Assembly: GCF_004352825.1 (NCBI RefSeq)
Contig: NZ_SJRW01000001.1
Location: 558,001-622,000, forward strand
Reading direction: 5' to 3'
Source: Luteimonas arsenica
GTDB taxonomy: Bacteria > Pseudomonadota > Gammaproteobacteria > Xanthomonadales > Xanthomonadaceae
DNA: 64,000 nt
Shown piece by piece: positions 34,970-44,900 of this stretch; position 1 is the stretch's first letter; every line of letters starts with the position of its first letter. The notes under the pieces were generated by a model. That model ran no database searches and was not told where the DNA came from. It was given only the letters and a program-made list of their open reading frames with translations. The position numbers were made by a program, and so were the translations under genes.

Positions 34970-36331
34970 TCAGCGCAGCAGGATGACGGTCGCCAGGCCG
35001 AGGAAGCTGAAGAAGCCGACCACGTCGGTCACCGCCGTCACCACCACGCCGCCGGCCACCGCCGGGTCGACGTCGGCGCGCTTCATCGCCAGCGGCACCA
35101 GCACGCCGGCAAGCGCCGCGCAGGAGAAGTTGATCACCAGCGCCGCGGTGATGACCACGCCGAGCAGCCAGTCCTGGAACCACGCGAACGCCACCAGGCC
35201 GACGAAGCCGCCGATCAGCACGCCGTTGATCAGCGCCACCCGCACTTCCTTCCAGAGCAGCACGCTGGCGTTGCTGGCGCCGACCTGGCCCAGCGCGAGG
35301 CCGCGCACCATCAGCGTCAGCACCTGCATCGCGGCATTGCCGCCGATGCCGGCGACGATCGGCATCAGCACCGCGAGCGCGACGATCTTCTCGATCGTGG
35401 CCTCGAAGCGCCCGATCACCGCCGCCGCCAGGAACGCGGTGGCCAGGTTCACGCCCAGCCACACGATGCGGCCGCGCACCGCGCGCTTCACCGGCGAGAA
35501 CAGATCCTCGTCCTCGTCCAGGCCGGCGGCGCCCAGCGCCTGGTGCTCGGCCTGGTCGCGGATGATGTCGACGACGTCGTCGATGGTGATGCGGCCCAGC
35601 AGCACGTTGCCCTCGTCGACCACGGGCGCGGACACCCAGTCATGGTCGGAGAACTGCCGCGCCACCGATTCGGCGGAGTCGCCGACGTGGATCGCGGTCA
35701 GCTCGTCGTCGATCAGCTTGTTGATCGGCGTCCCGGGCTCGCTGGTCACCAGCTTCTGCAGCGCCACCCAGCCCAGCAGCTGGTGGCGGCGGTTGACCAC
35801 GTACAGGTGGTCGGTGTTCTCGGGCAGCTCGCCGCGCAGGCGCAGGAAACGCAGCACCACGTCGACCGTGGTGTCGGCGCGCACCGTCACCACGTCGGGG
35901 TTCATCAGGCGGCCGGCGGTGTCCTCCTCGTAGGACAGCGCCTGCTCCAGGCGCTCGCGGTTCTCGCGGTCCATCGACTGCAGGATCTGCCCGGTGACGG
36001 CCTCGGGCAGGTCCTCGACCAGGTCGGCGAGGTCGTCGATGTCGAGGTCCTCGACCGCCGCGACCAGCTCGTCGGGATCCATGTCCGCGATCAGGCTTTC
36101 GCGCACCTCGTCGCCGACGTGGACCAGCACCTCGCCGTCGTCCTCGGGATCGACCAGGCCCCAGACCACCATGCGGCGGTCGGGCGGCAGCGACTCCAGC
36201 AGGTTGCCGATCTCGGCCGGCGCCAGGGTGTTGATCAGCCGGCGCACCGGGCCGAGGCGGCCGCTGTCGAGCGCATCGGACAGCAGGCGCAGCTGGCGCG
36301 CGGTCTTGTCGTGGCGGACGGCTTCGGCCAT
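34970..36331 (-). CDS. mgtE: Magnesium transporter MgtE
   Basis: 453 residues, full length. Domain order is an N-terminal superhelical domain (about 1-140, with PAEIGNLLESLPPDRR and the D/E repeats VEDLDIDDLADLVEDLP), two CBS domains (about 150-275), a connecting helix, then five membrane helices ending GFFSFLGLATVILL. The channel-lining PVLMPIVAGIGGNAAMQ-like segment is present as VLMPIVAGIGGNAAMQVL. MgtE is an Mg2+-gated channel in the inner membrane. It is the last gene of the long minus-strand run, 107 bp after ptsI. A CCGGAAG precedes the ATG. No Mg riboswitch seen. Confidence 0.97.
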   Translation of the reverse strand: MAEAVRHDKTARQLRLLSDALDSGRLGPVRRLINTLAPAEIGNLLESLPPDRRMVVWGLVDPEDDGEVLVHVGDEVRESLIADMDPDELVAAVEDLDIDDLADLVEDLPEAVTGQILQSMDRENRERLEQALSYEEDTAGRLMNPDVVTVRADTTVDVVLRFLRLRGELPENTDHLYVVNRRHQLLGWVALQKLVTSEPGTPINKLIDDELTAIHVGDSAESVARQFSDHDWVSAPVVDEGNVLLGRITIDDVVDIIRDQAEHQALGAAGLDEDEDLFSPVKRAVRGRIVWLGVNLATAFLAAAVIGRFEATIEKIVALAVLMPIVAGIGGNAAMQVLTLMVRGLALGQVGASNASVLLWKEVRVALINGVLIGGFVGLVAFAWFQDWLLGVVITAALVINFSCAALAGVLVPLAMKRADVDPAVAGGVVVTAVTDVVGFFSFLGLATVILLR

Positions 36332-36438
36332 GGAATGCTTCCGGGAGCGCGTCGCGCGACGGGATGCGCGACAGGGTCAGGTGTTCATGCGTGGATTATC
36401 GCCCGCGCCGACGCTGCTGCACACCCCGTGCGCGATAC

Positions 36439-38160
36439 CTAGGTTGCCGCCACCGCCGAGAGCCAGCGCTCGATGCCGGCCTGGTCGCGCGCGCGCAGCA
36501 GCGCCGGTGCGCGGCTGCGCAGCATGGCCAGATCCTGGTCGCGCACCGCGCGGCGCACTTCCAGCAGGGTGCCCGGGTGCAGGCTGAACTCCTCCAGCCC
36601 CAGTGCCAGCAGCAGCGGGGTGAACAGTGCGTCGCCGGCCATCTCGCCGCAGACCGCCACCGGCTTCCCCTGCGACTTCGCGGTCGTGATCACCTGGTGC
36701 AGCAGGTGCATGACTGCCGGGTGCAGCGGGCTGTGCAGCTCGTTCAGGGCGTCGTTGCCGCGGTCGGCGGCCAGCAGGTACTGAACCAGATCGTTGGTGC
36801 CGATGGAGACGAAGTCGACCAGGTCGATGATCGCCGGCAGCGCGATGGCCGCCGCCGGCACCTCGATCATCGCGCCCAGCGCGATGCCGTCGGCGACCGC
36901 ATGGCCTTCGCGGCGCAGGCGCGCGGCGACCGTGCGCACCAGGCGCCGCGCGGTCACCAGTTCCTCGCGGCGCGCCACCATCGGCAGCAGGATCCGCAGC
37001 GGGCCGTAGCCGGAGGCACGCAGGATCGCGCGCAGCTGGGTGGTGAACACGTCGCGCCGGCGCAGCGCCAGGCGGACGCCGCGCACGCCCAGCGCCGGGT
37101 TCGGCTCGAAGGGCAGGGCAAGCCCGCTGCCGTCGGCCTTGTCGGCGCCGATGTCCAGGGTGCGGATGGTGGCGATGCGCCCGGTGAGCCCCAGCACCAG
37201 GTCGCGGTAGGCGATGAACTGCTCCTCCTCGGTCGGCAGTTCGTCGCGCTGCAGGAACAGGAACTCGGTGCGGTACAGGCCCACGCCGGCGGCACCGAGC
37301 GCGTGCGCCTCGGCCACGTCCTCGCGGGTCTCCGCGTTGGCGTAGAGGCGGATGTCGACGCCGTCGGTCGTGCGCGAAGGCTCGCGGCGCAGCCGGTGCA
37401 GCTGGCGCCGCTCGCGCTTGCCTTCGCGCACGCGCTCGCGGTGCGCGCGCAGGTCGTCGGCGTCGGGATCGACGATCACCAGGCCGGTGGCGCCGTCGAT
37501 CATCAGCACGTCGCCGTCGTTGACCTGGGCCAGGGCCTGCGGCGCGCCCACCACCAGCGGCAGGTGCAGGCTGCGCGCGAGGATCGCGCTGTGCGAAAGC
37601 ATGCTGCCGCCCCCGGTCACGATGCCGAGCACGCCGCGCGCATGCAGGCGCGCGACTTCCGACGGCGCCAGGTTGTCGGACACCAGGATCTCGCCGGCGA
37701 CGCCGGTGACCTGGGCGTCGTGCCGGTGCAGGGCGGCATGGATGCGGCCGATGACGTGGTCGATGTCCTCGACCCGGCTCTGGAAATAGGGGTCGTCCAT
37801 GCCTTCGAACACCGCCGCCAGGCGGTTGCGCTGCACGCGCAGGGCATAGTCGGCACCGTACAGGTCGTTGGCGATCAGCGCGTCCAGGCCCTGCAGCAGC
37901 TCGGGGTCGTCGAGCAGCAGGGCGTGCAGGTCCAGGAACTCGCCGATCTCGCTGGCCAGCGCCCCATGCAGGCGTGTGCGCATGTCGCGCAGTTCGGCGC
38001 GCACCATGTCGATGGCCTCGTGCAGGCGCGCGACCTCGGCGCGGACGGCGCCCGGCGTGATGCGTTCCTCGGCGACTTCCAGCGCATGCGGCTGGCGCAC
38101 GCGCGCCCGGCCCAGGGCATTGCCCCGCGATACGCCGTGGCCGGGGAACAGCCGGCGCAT
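36439..38160 (-). CDS. ptsI: PTS enzyme I (phosphoenolpyruvate-protein phosphotransferase)
   Basis: 573 residues. It begins LFPGHGVSRGNALGRARV, has the phosphohistidine region GGGSMLSHSAILARSLHLPL, and the PEP-binding C-terminal barrel with YRTEFLFLQRDELPTEEEQF, RTLDIGADK, NPALGVRG, IEVPAAA, SIGTNDLVQYLLAADRGN and VCGEMAGD. It starts the phosphorelay by taking phosphate from PEP and passing it to HPr. There is no GAF domain, so it is not PtsP. The ATG overlaps the ptsH stop by ATGA. No EIIB/EIIC permease genes are near. Confidence 0.96.
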   Translation of the reverse strand: MRRLFPGHGVSRGNALGRARVRQPHALEVAEERITPGAVRAEVARLHEAIDMVRAELRDMRTRLHGALASEIGEFLDLHALLLDDPELLQGLDALIANDLYGADYALRVQRNRLAAVFEGMDDPYFQSRVEDIDHVIGRIHAALHRHDAQVTGVAGEILVSDNLAPSEVARLHARGVLGIVTGGGSMLSHSAILARSLHLPLVVGAPQALAQVNDGDVLMIDGATGLVIVDPDADDLRAHRERVREGKRERRQLHRLRREPSRTTDGVDIRLYANAETREDVAEAHALGAAGVGLYRTEFLFLQRDELPTEEEQFIAYRDLVLGLTGRIATIRTLDIGADKADGSGLALPFEPNPALGVRGVRLALRRRDVFTTQLRAILRASGYGPLRILLPMVARREELVTARRLVRTVAARLRREGHAVADGIALGAMIEVPAAAIALPAIIDLVDFVSIGTNDLVQYLLAADRGNDALNELHSPLHPAVMHLLHQVITTAKSQGKPVAVCGEMAGDALFTPLLLALGLEEFSLHPGTLLEVRRAVRDQDLAMLRSRAPALLRARDQAGIERWLSAVAAT

Positions 38161-38429
38161 CAGCTGTCCTCGTCGAATCGTCGCTCGAACAGCGCGCACA
38201 CGGCATCGGCGGCGGCGGCCTCGTCGGCCCCTTCGACCTTGAGGGTCACCGCGGTGCCGGTGCCGGCCGCGAGCAGCATCACCCCCATGATGCTCTTGGC
38301 GTTGATCTCGCGGCCCTTGGCGGTCAGGGTCGCGTTGACGTCATAGCCCGACAGGAGCTGCACCAGTTTCGCGGTCGCGCGGGCGTGCAGGCCCAGCCGG
38401 TTGGACACGACGAGTTCGCGTTCGATCAT
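38160..38429 (-). CDS. ptsH: HPr phosphocarrier protein
   Basis: 89 residues. The phosphorylated histidine is in NRLGLHARATAKL (His15 position). The regulatory serine is in NAKSIMGVMLLAAG (Ser46 position), so it can be a substrate for the HPr kinase encoded nearby. Both sites being kept argues for a working regulatory switch. It takes phosphate from enzyme I and passes it to the EIIA proteins. The stop overlaps the ptsI start, and the EIIA gene ends 12 bp upstream. Confidence 0.96.
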   Translation of the reverse strand: MIERELVVSNRLGLHARATAKLVQLLSGYDVNATLTAKGREINAKSIMGVMLLAAGTGTAVTLKVEGADEAAAADAVCALFERRFDEDS

Positions 38430-38441
38430 GGCCGGGTTGCC

Positions 38442-38834
38442 TCATGCATCATCGTGGACCACTCCATTGCGTGCACCAGCGGCCGCCACCGCGGGCAGCT
38501 GGTCGAGCGGCAGCTCGGGATAGTTCAGGACCCGCAGCAGCATCGGCAGGCTGAGCGCCGATACCCGCCGCACCGGAGTGCCCAGGTGGGCCAGCCGTGC
38601 GGCAAGGTTCGCAGGCGTGGCTCCGTACATGTCGGTCAGGACCAATACGCCGTCGCCGCCGTCGGCGCGGCGCAGGGCGGCGCTGGCGGACGGCAGCGCG
38701 GCTTCGGGATCGGCGTCGTAGGCCATCTCGAACACCTCGACCTTCAAGGGCAGGGTGCCCAGCAGGCGGCCCGCCACCGCGGCGAGCGCGGTGCCGATGC
38801 CCAGGTGGGTGACGAGGAGGATTCCGACGGCCAT
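38442..38834 (-). CDS. Stand-alone mannose-type PTS EIIA
   Basis: 130 residues of the EIIA-Man fold. GILLVTHLGIGTALA places the phosphohistidine near residue 9, and VLVLTDMYGATPANLAARL is the other conserved segment. No EIIB or EIIC domain is attached or encoded nearby, so it is regulatory rather than a sugar transporter part. A GTG two codons upstream (38840) is possible, but TAATTT exactly 6 nt before the ATG at 38834 and no Shine-Dalgarno suggest a leaderless start there. The gene follows rapZ by 58 bp and precedes ptsH. Confidence 0.9.
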   Translation of the reverse strand: MAVGILLVTHLGIGTALAAVAGRLLGTLPLKVEVFEMAYDADPEAALPSASAALRRADGGDGVLVLTDMYGATPANLAARLAHLGTPVRRVSALSLPMLLRVLNYPELPLDQLPAVAAAGARNGVVHDDA

Positions 38835-38892
38835 CGGCACAAATTAGCAGAGCGGCATGACGCTCAGGAAGCGCCGCGCGCCCGGCCGCCGG

Positions 38893-39768
38893 TCAATCCA
38901 GCTCGCGGTGGTGGGTCGCGACTTCGTTCCAGCCCTGCGCGCGGGCGTGCTCCGCGGCGGCTTCGGCCAGGTAGACCGAGCGGTGCCGGCCGCCGGTGCA
39001 GCCGAAGGCCACGGTGACGTAGCTTCGCGTGGACGCGCGCATCCGCGGCAGCCAGGCATCGAGGAAGGCGTTGACCTGGCGCAGGAACTCGCCGACGTCG
39101 GCCTGCTCCGGGGCTTCGAAGTATTCCCGAACCGCGCCGTCGCGGCCCGAAAGCGGGCGCAGGCGAGGGTCCCAGTGCGGGTTGGGCAGGGCGCGGGCGT
39201 CAAACACGAAGTCGGCGTCCGGCGGCACGCCGCGCCGGTAGGCGAAGGATTCGAACAGCAGCGACAGCGACGAATCCATGGCCAGGCCGAGTTCGGTCAG
39301 CACCCGGTGCCGCAGCTGGTGCACGTTGAGTTCGCTGGTGTCGATGATGACGTCGGCCAGCGAGCGCAGCGGGCGCAGCACCTGGCGTTCCAGCGCGATG
39401 GCGTCCGACAGCGCCAGGCCGAGACGGGTCAGCGGGTGCCGGCGACGGGTGTCGGCGTAGCGCTTGAGCAGGAGGTTGTCATTGGTGTCGAAGAACACCA
39501 GTTTCGGGTCGAAGCCCATCGCGCCCACGGCCGACAGCCATTCGGGCAGGTTGGCGAGGTCGCCGCGGCTGCGCACGTCGATGCCCACCGCCAGCTTCTG
39601 CGAACTGCGCTCGGGATGGGTCGCGCTGCGCACGAAGTCGGGCAGGAGCTCCGCCGGCAGGTTGTCGACGCAGTAGAAGTCGAGGTCCTCGAAGGTGTTC
39701 AGCGCGACGCTCTTGCCGCTGCCGGACATGCCGCTGACGATGATCAGGGCGTTGCTGGCGGTGTTCAT
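38893..39768 (-). CDS. rapZ: RNase adapter protein RapZ / P-loop nucleotide-binding protein
   Basis: 291 residues. N-terminal Walker A is [16 protein letters not shown] (about 9-24). [39 protein letters not shown] and, in the C-terminal half, [21 protein letters not shown] and [14 protein letters not shown] are diagnostic. In E. coli RapZ guides RNase E to the sRNA GlmZ and controls amino-sugar synthesis; in other bacteria it is called YvcJ. The ATG at 39768 overlaps the hprK stop. The position in an rpoN-pts cluster is the classical one. Confidence 0.95.
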   Translation of the reverse strand: MNTASNALIIVSGMSGSGKSVALNTFEDLDFYCVDNLPAELLPDFVRSATHPERSSQKLAVGIDVRSRGDLANLPEWLSAVGAMGFDPKLVFFDTNDNLLLKRYADTRRRHPLTRLGLALSDAIALERQVLRPLRSLADVIIDTSELNVHQLRHRVLTELGLAMDSSLSLLFESFAYRRGVPPDADFVFDARALPNPHWDPRLRPLSGRDGAVREYFEAPEQADVGEFLRQVNAFLDAWLPRMRASTRSYVTVAFGCTGGRHRSVYLAEAAAEHARAQGWNEVATHHRELD

Positions 39769-40724
39769 GGCGTGCCCTGTTCGAGGAAGTGCGAGTGGCG
39801 GGCGAGGAAGGCCGCCGCCGGGTCGGCGCCCTTCGCGCGCAGCATGTGCACGCGGGTCGCGGCCTCGGTCAGCACGGCCAGGTTGCGGCCGGGCATCACC
39901 GGCAGGGTGATCATCGGCACGTCGAGGTCGAGCACGTGGCGCGAGCCGAGGTCGCCGGTCAGGCGCACCATGCCACTGGCGTCATTCGCCTCGCGGCTGT
40001 CGCCCGGGCGCGCGAGGTGCACGATCAGGCGCAGGTACTTGTTCCGCTTCACCGCCGTATCGCCGAACATCTCGCGGATGTTGAGCACGCCCAGGCCGCG
40101 CAGTTCCAGCAGGTCCTGAAGCAGTTCGGGGCAGGTGCCGTCGAGCACGTCCGGAGCGATCTGCGCGAACTCCGGCGCGTCGTCGGCGACCAGGCGGTGG
40201 CCGCGGGTCACCAGCTCCAGCGCGAGTTCGCTCTTGCCGGTGCCGGATTCACCGGTGATCAGCACGCCGATGGAGTAGATCTCCATGAACACCCCGTGCA
40301 GCGTGACCCGCGGCGCCAGCGCGCCGGCGAGGTGGTACTGCAGCACGTTGTAGAGCTCGTGCCCCCGGCGCGGCGACGACCACAGCGCGATGCCCGATTC
40401 CTCGGCCATCTCGGTGAGGTCCTCGGGGCAGGCCTGGCCCTTGCTGACCACCAGCGCCAGCGGACGGAACTGCAGGATCTTCTCGAGGGTCTCCCAGCGC
40501 TGCCGAGGCTCCAGGCCATCGAGCCAGGCGAGTTCCTCGGTGCCGAGGATCTGCACCTTGTTCGGATAGATGATGTTGAGGTAGCCGGCCAGCGAGGGCC
40601 GGCGCGAGACGGTTTCCACCGATTCCAGCTGGCGCGAAGCGCCGGCCTGGCCGGCCACCCAGCGCAGTCCGAGCCGCTCGCGGAGCTGGTCGAAGAGCTG
40701 CTGCGCGGTGATCGCGGCATTCAT
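39765..40724 (-). CDS. hprK: HPr kinase/phosphorylase
   Basis: 319 residues. The N-terminal half has [18 protein letters not shown] and [17 protein letters not shown]. The kinase domain has Walker [17 protein letters not shown] and the family signature [19 protein letters not shown]. It phosphorylates the regulatory serine of HPr and can reverse it. In proteobacteria it appears together with EIIA proteins and lacks the full sugar PTS, as here. The ATG overlaps the ptsN stop and its stop overlaps the rapZ start, so the three are translationally coupled. Confidence 0.97.
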   Translation of the reverse strand: MNAAITAQQLFDQLRERLGLRWVAGQAGASRQLESVETVSRRPSLAGYLNIIYPNKVQILGTEELAWLDGLEPRQRWETLEKILQFRPLALVVSKGQACPEDLTEMAEESGIALWSSPRRGHELYNVLQYHLAGALAPRVTLHGVFMEIYSIGVLITGESGTGKSELALELVTRGHRLVADDAPEFAQIAPDVLDGTCPELLQDLLELRGLGVLNIREMFGDTAVKRNKYLRLIVHLARPGDSREANDASGMVRLTGDLGSRHVLDLDVPMITLPVMPGRNLAVLTEAATRVHMLRAKGADPAAAFLARHSHFLEQGTP

Positions 40725-41194
40725 GCGCGGCGCGCCTGCGCCGGCGTACCGGCGCGCAGCAGCAGCGTGCGCAGCGCGGTGATGCCGGGGGCGTCGCGCA
40801 CCGCTTCGCGGAAACCGGTGTCGGCGAACTGGCCGGCCAGTTCGGACAGCGTGTCGAGGTGCTGCTGGGCGCGGTCCTCGGGAACCGCCATGGCGAACAC
40901 GAGGTCGACCGGCTGGCCGTCATGGGCCCGGAAGTCCACCGGATGGTTCAGCCTGAGGAAGGCAGCCACCGGCTCGCGGCAGGCGGCGCTGCGGCAGTGC
41001 GGGATGGCCACCCCGCGGCCGATGCCGGTGCTGCCGACGGCCTCGCGCGCGCGCAGGCCGTCGGCGATCGCCTGGGTCCACTCGGGGGAGCCGCCGCTGA
41101 GCAGGCGCGCCGCCGCGTCGAGTACCTGGTCGCGGTGGCCCGGTTCGACCACCTGCACGATGCGGCCGGCGGACAGCAGATCGGTGTACGGCAT
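40721..41194 (-). CDS. ptsN: Nitrogen PTS EIIA (EIIA-Ntr)
   Basis: 157 residues of the mannitol/fructose EIIA fold. The phosphohistidine is in VAIPHCRSA (about position 66). [17 protein letters not shown] and [20 protein letters not shown] fit the family. EIIA-Ntr regulates potassium transport, nitrogen and envelope stress responses depending on its phosphorylation. It sits between hpf and hprK in the rpoN cluster. The ATG at 41194 follows a GGCCGGGGG stretch rather than a standard Shine-Dalgarno. It can receive phosphate from the HPr encoded four genes downstream, but that is inference. Confidence 0.95.
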   Translation of the reverse strand: MPYTDLLSAGRIVQVVEPGHRDQVLDAAARLLSGGSPEWTQAIADGLRAREAVGSTGIGRGVAIPHCRSAACREPVAAFLRLNHPVDFRAHDGQPVDLVFAMAVPEDRAQQHLDTLSELAGQFADTGFREAVRDAPGITALRTLLLRAGTPAQARRA

Positions 41195-41213
41195 GCCCCC
41201 GGCCTTTGCTGCG

Positions 41214-41543
41214 TCAGCCGAACTCGCCGTCGCGGACGGGATTCCCGCCGCGGCGGTGCTGGTCGATCATCTTCTTCTTCTCCTTGACCAGCATCCGGTC
41301 GAGCTTGTCGGCGAGAAGGTCGATGGCCGCGTACATGTCCACGGCGCGCGCGTCGGTGTGGAGGGTCTTGCCGGCGACGCTGACGGTCGCCTCGGCGACG
41401 TGGTCGGGCTTGTCGATGCTCAGCTGGGTGCGGACCTGGAGCGGCGGATCGTAGAGCCGCGACAGGCGGCCGAGCTTGGTCTCGACGTACTCGCGCAGGG
41501 CCGGGGTGACATCCATCTGCTGGCCGTGGGTCTCGATGAGCAT
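41214..41543 (-). CDS. hpf: Ribosome hibernation promoting factor
   Basis: 109 residues, between the short and long forms, without the C-terminal dimerisation domain. MLIETHGQQMDVTPALREYV, the basic helix KLGRLSRLYD, and TVSVAGKTLHTDARAVDMYAAIDLLADKL fit the S30AE family. It binds the 30S subunit and helps form 100S ribosomes in stationary phase. A GGAGG just upstream of the ATG at 41543 is an excellent ribosome site. It follows rpoN by 108 bp, as in most proteobacteria. In that gap no clear promoter was seen. Confidence 0.93.
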   Translation of the reverse strand: MLIETHGQQMDVTPALREYVETKLGRLSRLYDPPLQVRTQLSIDKPDHVAEATVSVAGKTLHTDARAVDMYAAIDLLADKLDRMLVKEKKKMIDQHRRGGNPVRDGEFG

Positions 41544-41651
41544 CGCAACCTCCATTCTTCGTGGGGACCACAGCATCGCGCAGGGCGGCGCGGTGGTTGT
41601 CACGGACAGGTTAACCCAGCCCCACGGGGGCGGAAAGCGGCAGGCCGCGGT

Positions 41652-43076
41652 TCAGGCGATGCGCACGCGCTCGTGCGAGGAGGGGATGTTCAGGGCCTCC
41701 CGGTACTTGGCCACGGTGCGGCGAGCGACGGGCACGCCGCCTTCCTTCAGCTGCTCGGCCAGGCGGGCGTCGGAAAGCGGCTTGCGCGGGTCCTCGGCCT
41801 CCACCAGCCGGCGGATCATGTCCTGGATCGCGGTGCTGGAGGCCTCGCCGCCGCCGCCGGTGTCGATGCCCGAGGCGAAGAAGGCCCGCAGCGCGATGGT
41901 GCCGCGCGGAGTGTGCACGTACTTGCGGGCGACCGCGCGCGAGACCGTGGATTCGTGCATGCCGATCTGTGCGGCGACCTCGCGCAGGGTCAGCGGGCGC
42001 AGGGCCTTGGGCCCGAACTCGAGGAAGCCCGACTGCTCGCGCACCAGGCAGTGCATCACCTTGAGCAGGGTCTCGCCGCGGGCCTCGATGTTCTTCAGCA
42101 GCCAGCGCGCCTCCTGCAGGCGGCCGCGCAGGTAGCCGGCGTCGGTGCCGGCGGCATGCTGCAGCATCTGCTCGTAGCCGCGGTGGATGGTGAGGCTGCT
42201 GTGGCGGCCGCCGGCCAGCGACACCTTCCATACGCCGCCCTGGCGGTAGATGCTGCAGTCGGGAACGACATAGGTGTCCTGAGGCATGCCGCCGATGCGC
42301 GAACCGGGACGCGGGTCGAGGCTGCGGATCAGCGCCAGGGCGGTGGCGGCCTCTTCGGTGCTGCAGCCCAGGGCCTCGGCGAGTCCGGCCTCGCCCAGCC
42401 TGGCCAGGCGCTCGATCAGGGTCGCCACCGCGCGCCGCGCGATGTCGCGCCCGGGGGTGTCGCAGGACAGGGCGTCGAGTTGCAGCAGCAGGCATTCGCC
42501 GAGGTCGCGGGCGCCCACGCCCGTGGGGTCGAGGGACTGCACCCGGCGCAGCACCGCGGTGATCTCCGCCTCGTCGCACACGATCGCCGGCGCCAGTGCC
42601 TCGGCCATGGCCAGCAGCGGCTCACGGAGGTAGCCGTCGTCGTCGATGGCGTCGACCAGTGCTTCGCCGATCGCCAGCTCGCGCGGTGACAGGTGGCTCA
42701 GGTTGAGCTGCCAGGACAGGTGGTCGCGCAGGGTCTCGGACTGGGGGATGCGTTCGGAGGCGTCGCCGTCCTCGTCGGTGCCGCCGCGGCCACCTTCGCC
42801 CCAGGCGGCTTCGCGATGGTCGTCCCAGGGGTCGGCAGAGGTGTCCATGCGGTCGTCGGCGGGCGCCCCATCCGGGCCGTCGCCGGTGTCGCGTACCTCG
42901 CCTGAGGCGGACAGCGGTGTGGATTCGTCCCACTCCAGCAACGGGTTGCTCTCGACGGCGTCGTTGATCTCGGCCTCGAGCTCCGGCATCGACAGCTGCA
43001 GCATGTGCAGGGCCTGGCGCAGCTGCGGCGTCAGTACCAGTTGCTGTCCCAGCGATGTCTGCAGGCGAGGTTTCAC
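41652..43076 (-). CDS. rpoN: RNA polymerase sigma-54 factor
   Basis: 474 residues. Region I is the Gln-rich start KPRLQTSLGQQLVLTPQLRQ. The core-binding and DNA-binding domains follow: LNLSHLSPRELAIGEAL, SLDPTGVGARDLGECLLLQL, the RpoN HTH with AAQIGMHESTVSRAVARKYV, and the C-terminal RpoN box AKYREALNIPSSHERVR. Sigma-54 directs transcription from -24/-12 promoters with enhancer-binding proteins. The start is GTG at 43076 (GTGAAACCT) with GGGAA upstream; an earlier GTG at 43103 adds nine residues without similarity. It lies between lptB and hpf. Confidence 0.97.
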   Translation of the reverse strand: MKPRLQTSLGQQLVLTPQLRQALHMLQLSMPELEAEINDAVESNPLLEWDESTPLSASGEVRDTGDGPDGAPADDRMDTSADPWDDHREAAWGEGGRGGTDEDGDASERIPQSETLRDHLSWQLNLSHLSPRELAIGEALVDAIDDDGYLREPLLAMAEALAPAIVCDEAEITAVLRRVQSLDPTGVGARDLGECLLLQLDALSCDTPGRDIARRAVATLIERLARLGEAGLAEALGCSTEEAATALALIRSLDPRPGSRIGGMPQDTYVVPDCSIYRQGGVWKVSLAGGRHSSLTIHRGYEQMLQHAAGTDAGYLRGRLQEARWLLKNIEARGETLLKVMHCLVREQSGFLEFGPKALRPLTLREVAAQIGMHESTVSRAVARKYVHTPRGTIALRAFFASGIDTGGGGEASSTAIQDMIRRLVEAEDPRKPLSDARLAEQLKEGGVPVARRTVAKYREALNIPSSHERVRIA

Positions 43077-43109
43077 GGCGTTCCCGGTCAGGCGGGGACG
43101 CACCTCCCC

Positions 43110-43828
<719 letters not shown>

Positions 43829-43829
<1 letters not shown>

Positions 43830-44356
43830 CAGTTGCCGCCCTGGTCGGCCTTGGCGCCCTTGGGCAGGATGCGGGTGCGGATCTGGCCGCCGTCCTGGCC
43901 GCCGCCCTGCACGCGGCCGGTGGCCATGTTGTAGACGATGCGACCGCCGGCCATGGTGCCGCGGCCGGGCTGGTTGATCTCGGCGTTGCCGGTGAACACC
44001 ACGGTCTCGGTCTGCAGGTCGTAGTCGACGGTGTTGGCGGTGGCGTCGATGGTGCCGCCGTCGTCGAGCTGCTGCTTCAGGCGCACCGGCGAGCCGGTGA
44101 GGACCACGCGCTGGATGTCGCCGCCGCCGCGGCGCACGTCGGCCTTGGCCGCGCGCACGTCCAGCGTGCCCTGCACGATGCGCACGTTGCCGGTGAACAC
44201 GCAGGGGCCGCCGTCGTCGGCGAGCATGCAGTCCTGGGTGTTGGACGTCAGGTCCATGGGCTGGTTGCGGTCGCTGGACTTCGCCCAGGCGGGCGCGGCG
44301 GCCAGGGCCGCGGCCAGGGTGAGGACCGTCGTGAGGCTAGCGGCGCGTGGGGACAT
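43829..44356 (-). CDS. lptA: LPS transport periplasmic bridge protein LptA
   Basis: 175 residues. A signal peptide ([14 protein letters not shown]) is followed by the OstA-type beta-jellyroll: [42 protein letters not shown], and [28 protein letters not shown]. LptA forms the periplasmic bridge for lipopolysaccharide between the inner and outer membranes. The two cysteines near residue 45-53 could form a disulfide, less common in the family. The start overlaps lptC by 20 bp, and its stop overlaps the lptB start. Confidence 0.93.
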
Positions 44357-44900
44357 AGCGGGTCTGGACCTTGGAGGTGAGCTGGAAGCGCTTGTCGGCC
44401 AGGTCGGCTTCCATTCCGATGCCCTGCATTGTAGTCCCGGGCTGGGTGATGGTCACTGCGGCGTTGCTGCGGGCACGACGCTGGCGGGGGAAGACCTGGA
44501 GCGCCTGGGTTTCCATCCGCATGCCGCGGTCGCCGGTGGGGTCGGACACCGCGACCACGTCGCCGTCCAGGCGCATCTCCTCGCTGTCGGCGCTGATCCA
44601 GCCGGTGGCCGCGCGCAGGTCCCAGTAGTGCCCGCCTTCCTCTTCGGGCAGCAGGAACACCGGTTCGCGCAGGGACATGGTTTCGTCCGCGGGATCGCGG
44701 TGCAGGTGCGGGGCGCGCAGGGTGAAGGCCTCCTGGCCGTCCTTGTCCAGCGAGACCAGTTCGAAGTCCTCGAGCACGTAGTCGGACCGGTCGCTGACGG
44801 CGGCGGGTGCCGGCGTCTCGGCGCGCTGGTGCCAGGCCGACCAGCCGCTGGCGATCGCGGCCACGAGCAGCACGGCGAAGAGTGCGCCGCGCCAGCTCAC
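44337..44900 (-). CDS. lptC: LPS export protein LptC
   Basis: 187 residues. One N-terminal membrane anchor (ALFAVLLVAAIASGWSAW) is followed by a periplasmic domain with DYVLEDFELVSLDKDGQEAF, ATGWISADSEEMRLDGDV and MQGIGMEADLADKRFQLTSKV. It receives lipopolysaccharide from LptBFG and hands it to LptA. The GxGxEADL region is typical of the family. The ATG at 44900 overlaps the kdsC stop. The last 20 bp overlap the lptA start, so expression is coupled. Confidence 0.92.
   Translation of the reverse strand: MSWRGALFAVLLVAAIASGWSAWHQRAETPAPAAVSDRSDYVLEDFELVSLDKDGQEAFTLRAPHLHRDPADETMSLREPVFLLPEEEGGHYWDLRAATGWISADSEEMRLDGDVVAVSDPTGDRGMRMETQALQVFPRQRRARSNAAVTITQPGTTMQGIGMEADLADKRFQLTSKVQTRYVPTRR

Noticed and set aside
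33942-36442. Long plus-strand frame opposite mgtE
   Set aside because: Antisense frame with repetitive H/Q/D composition. mgtE is intact on the other strand.
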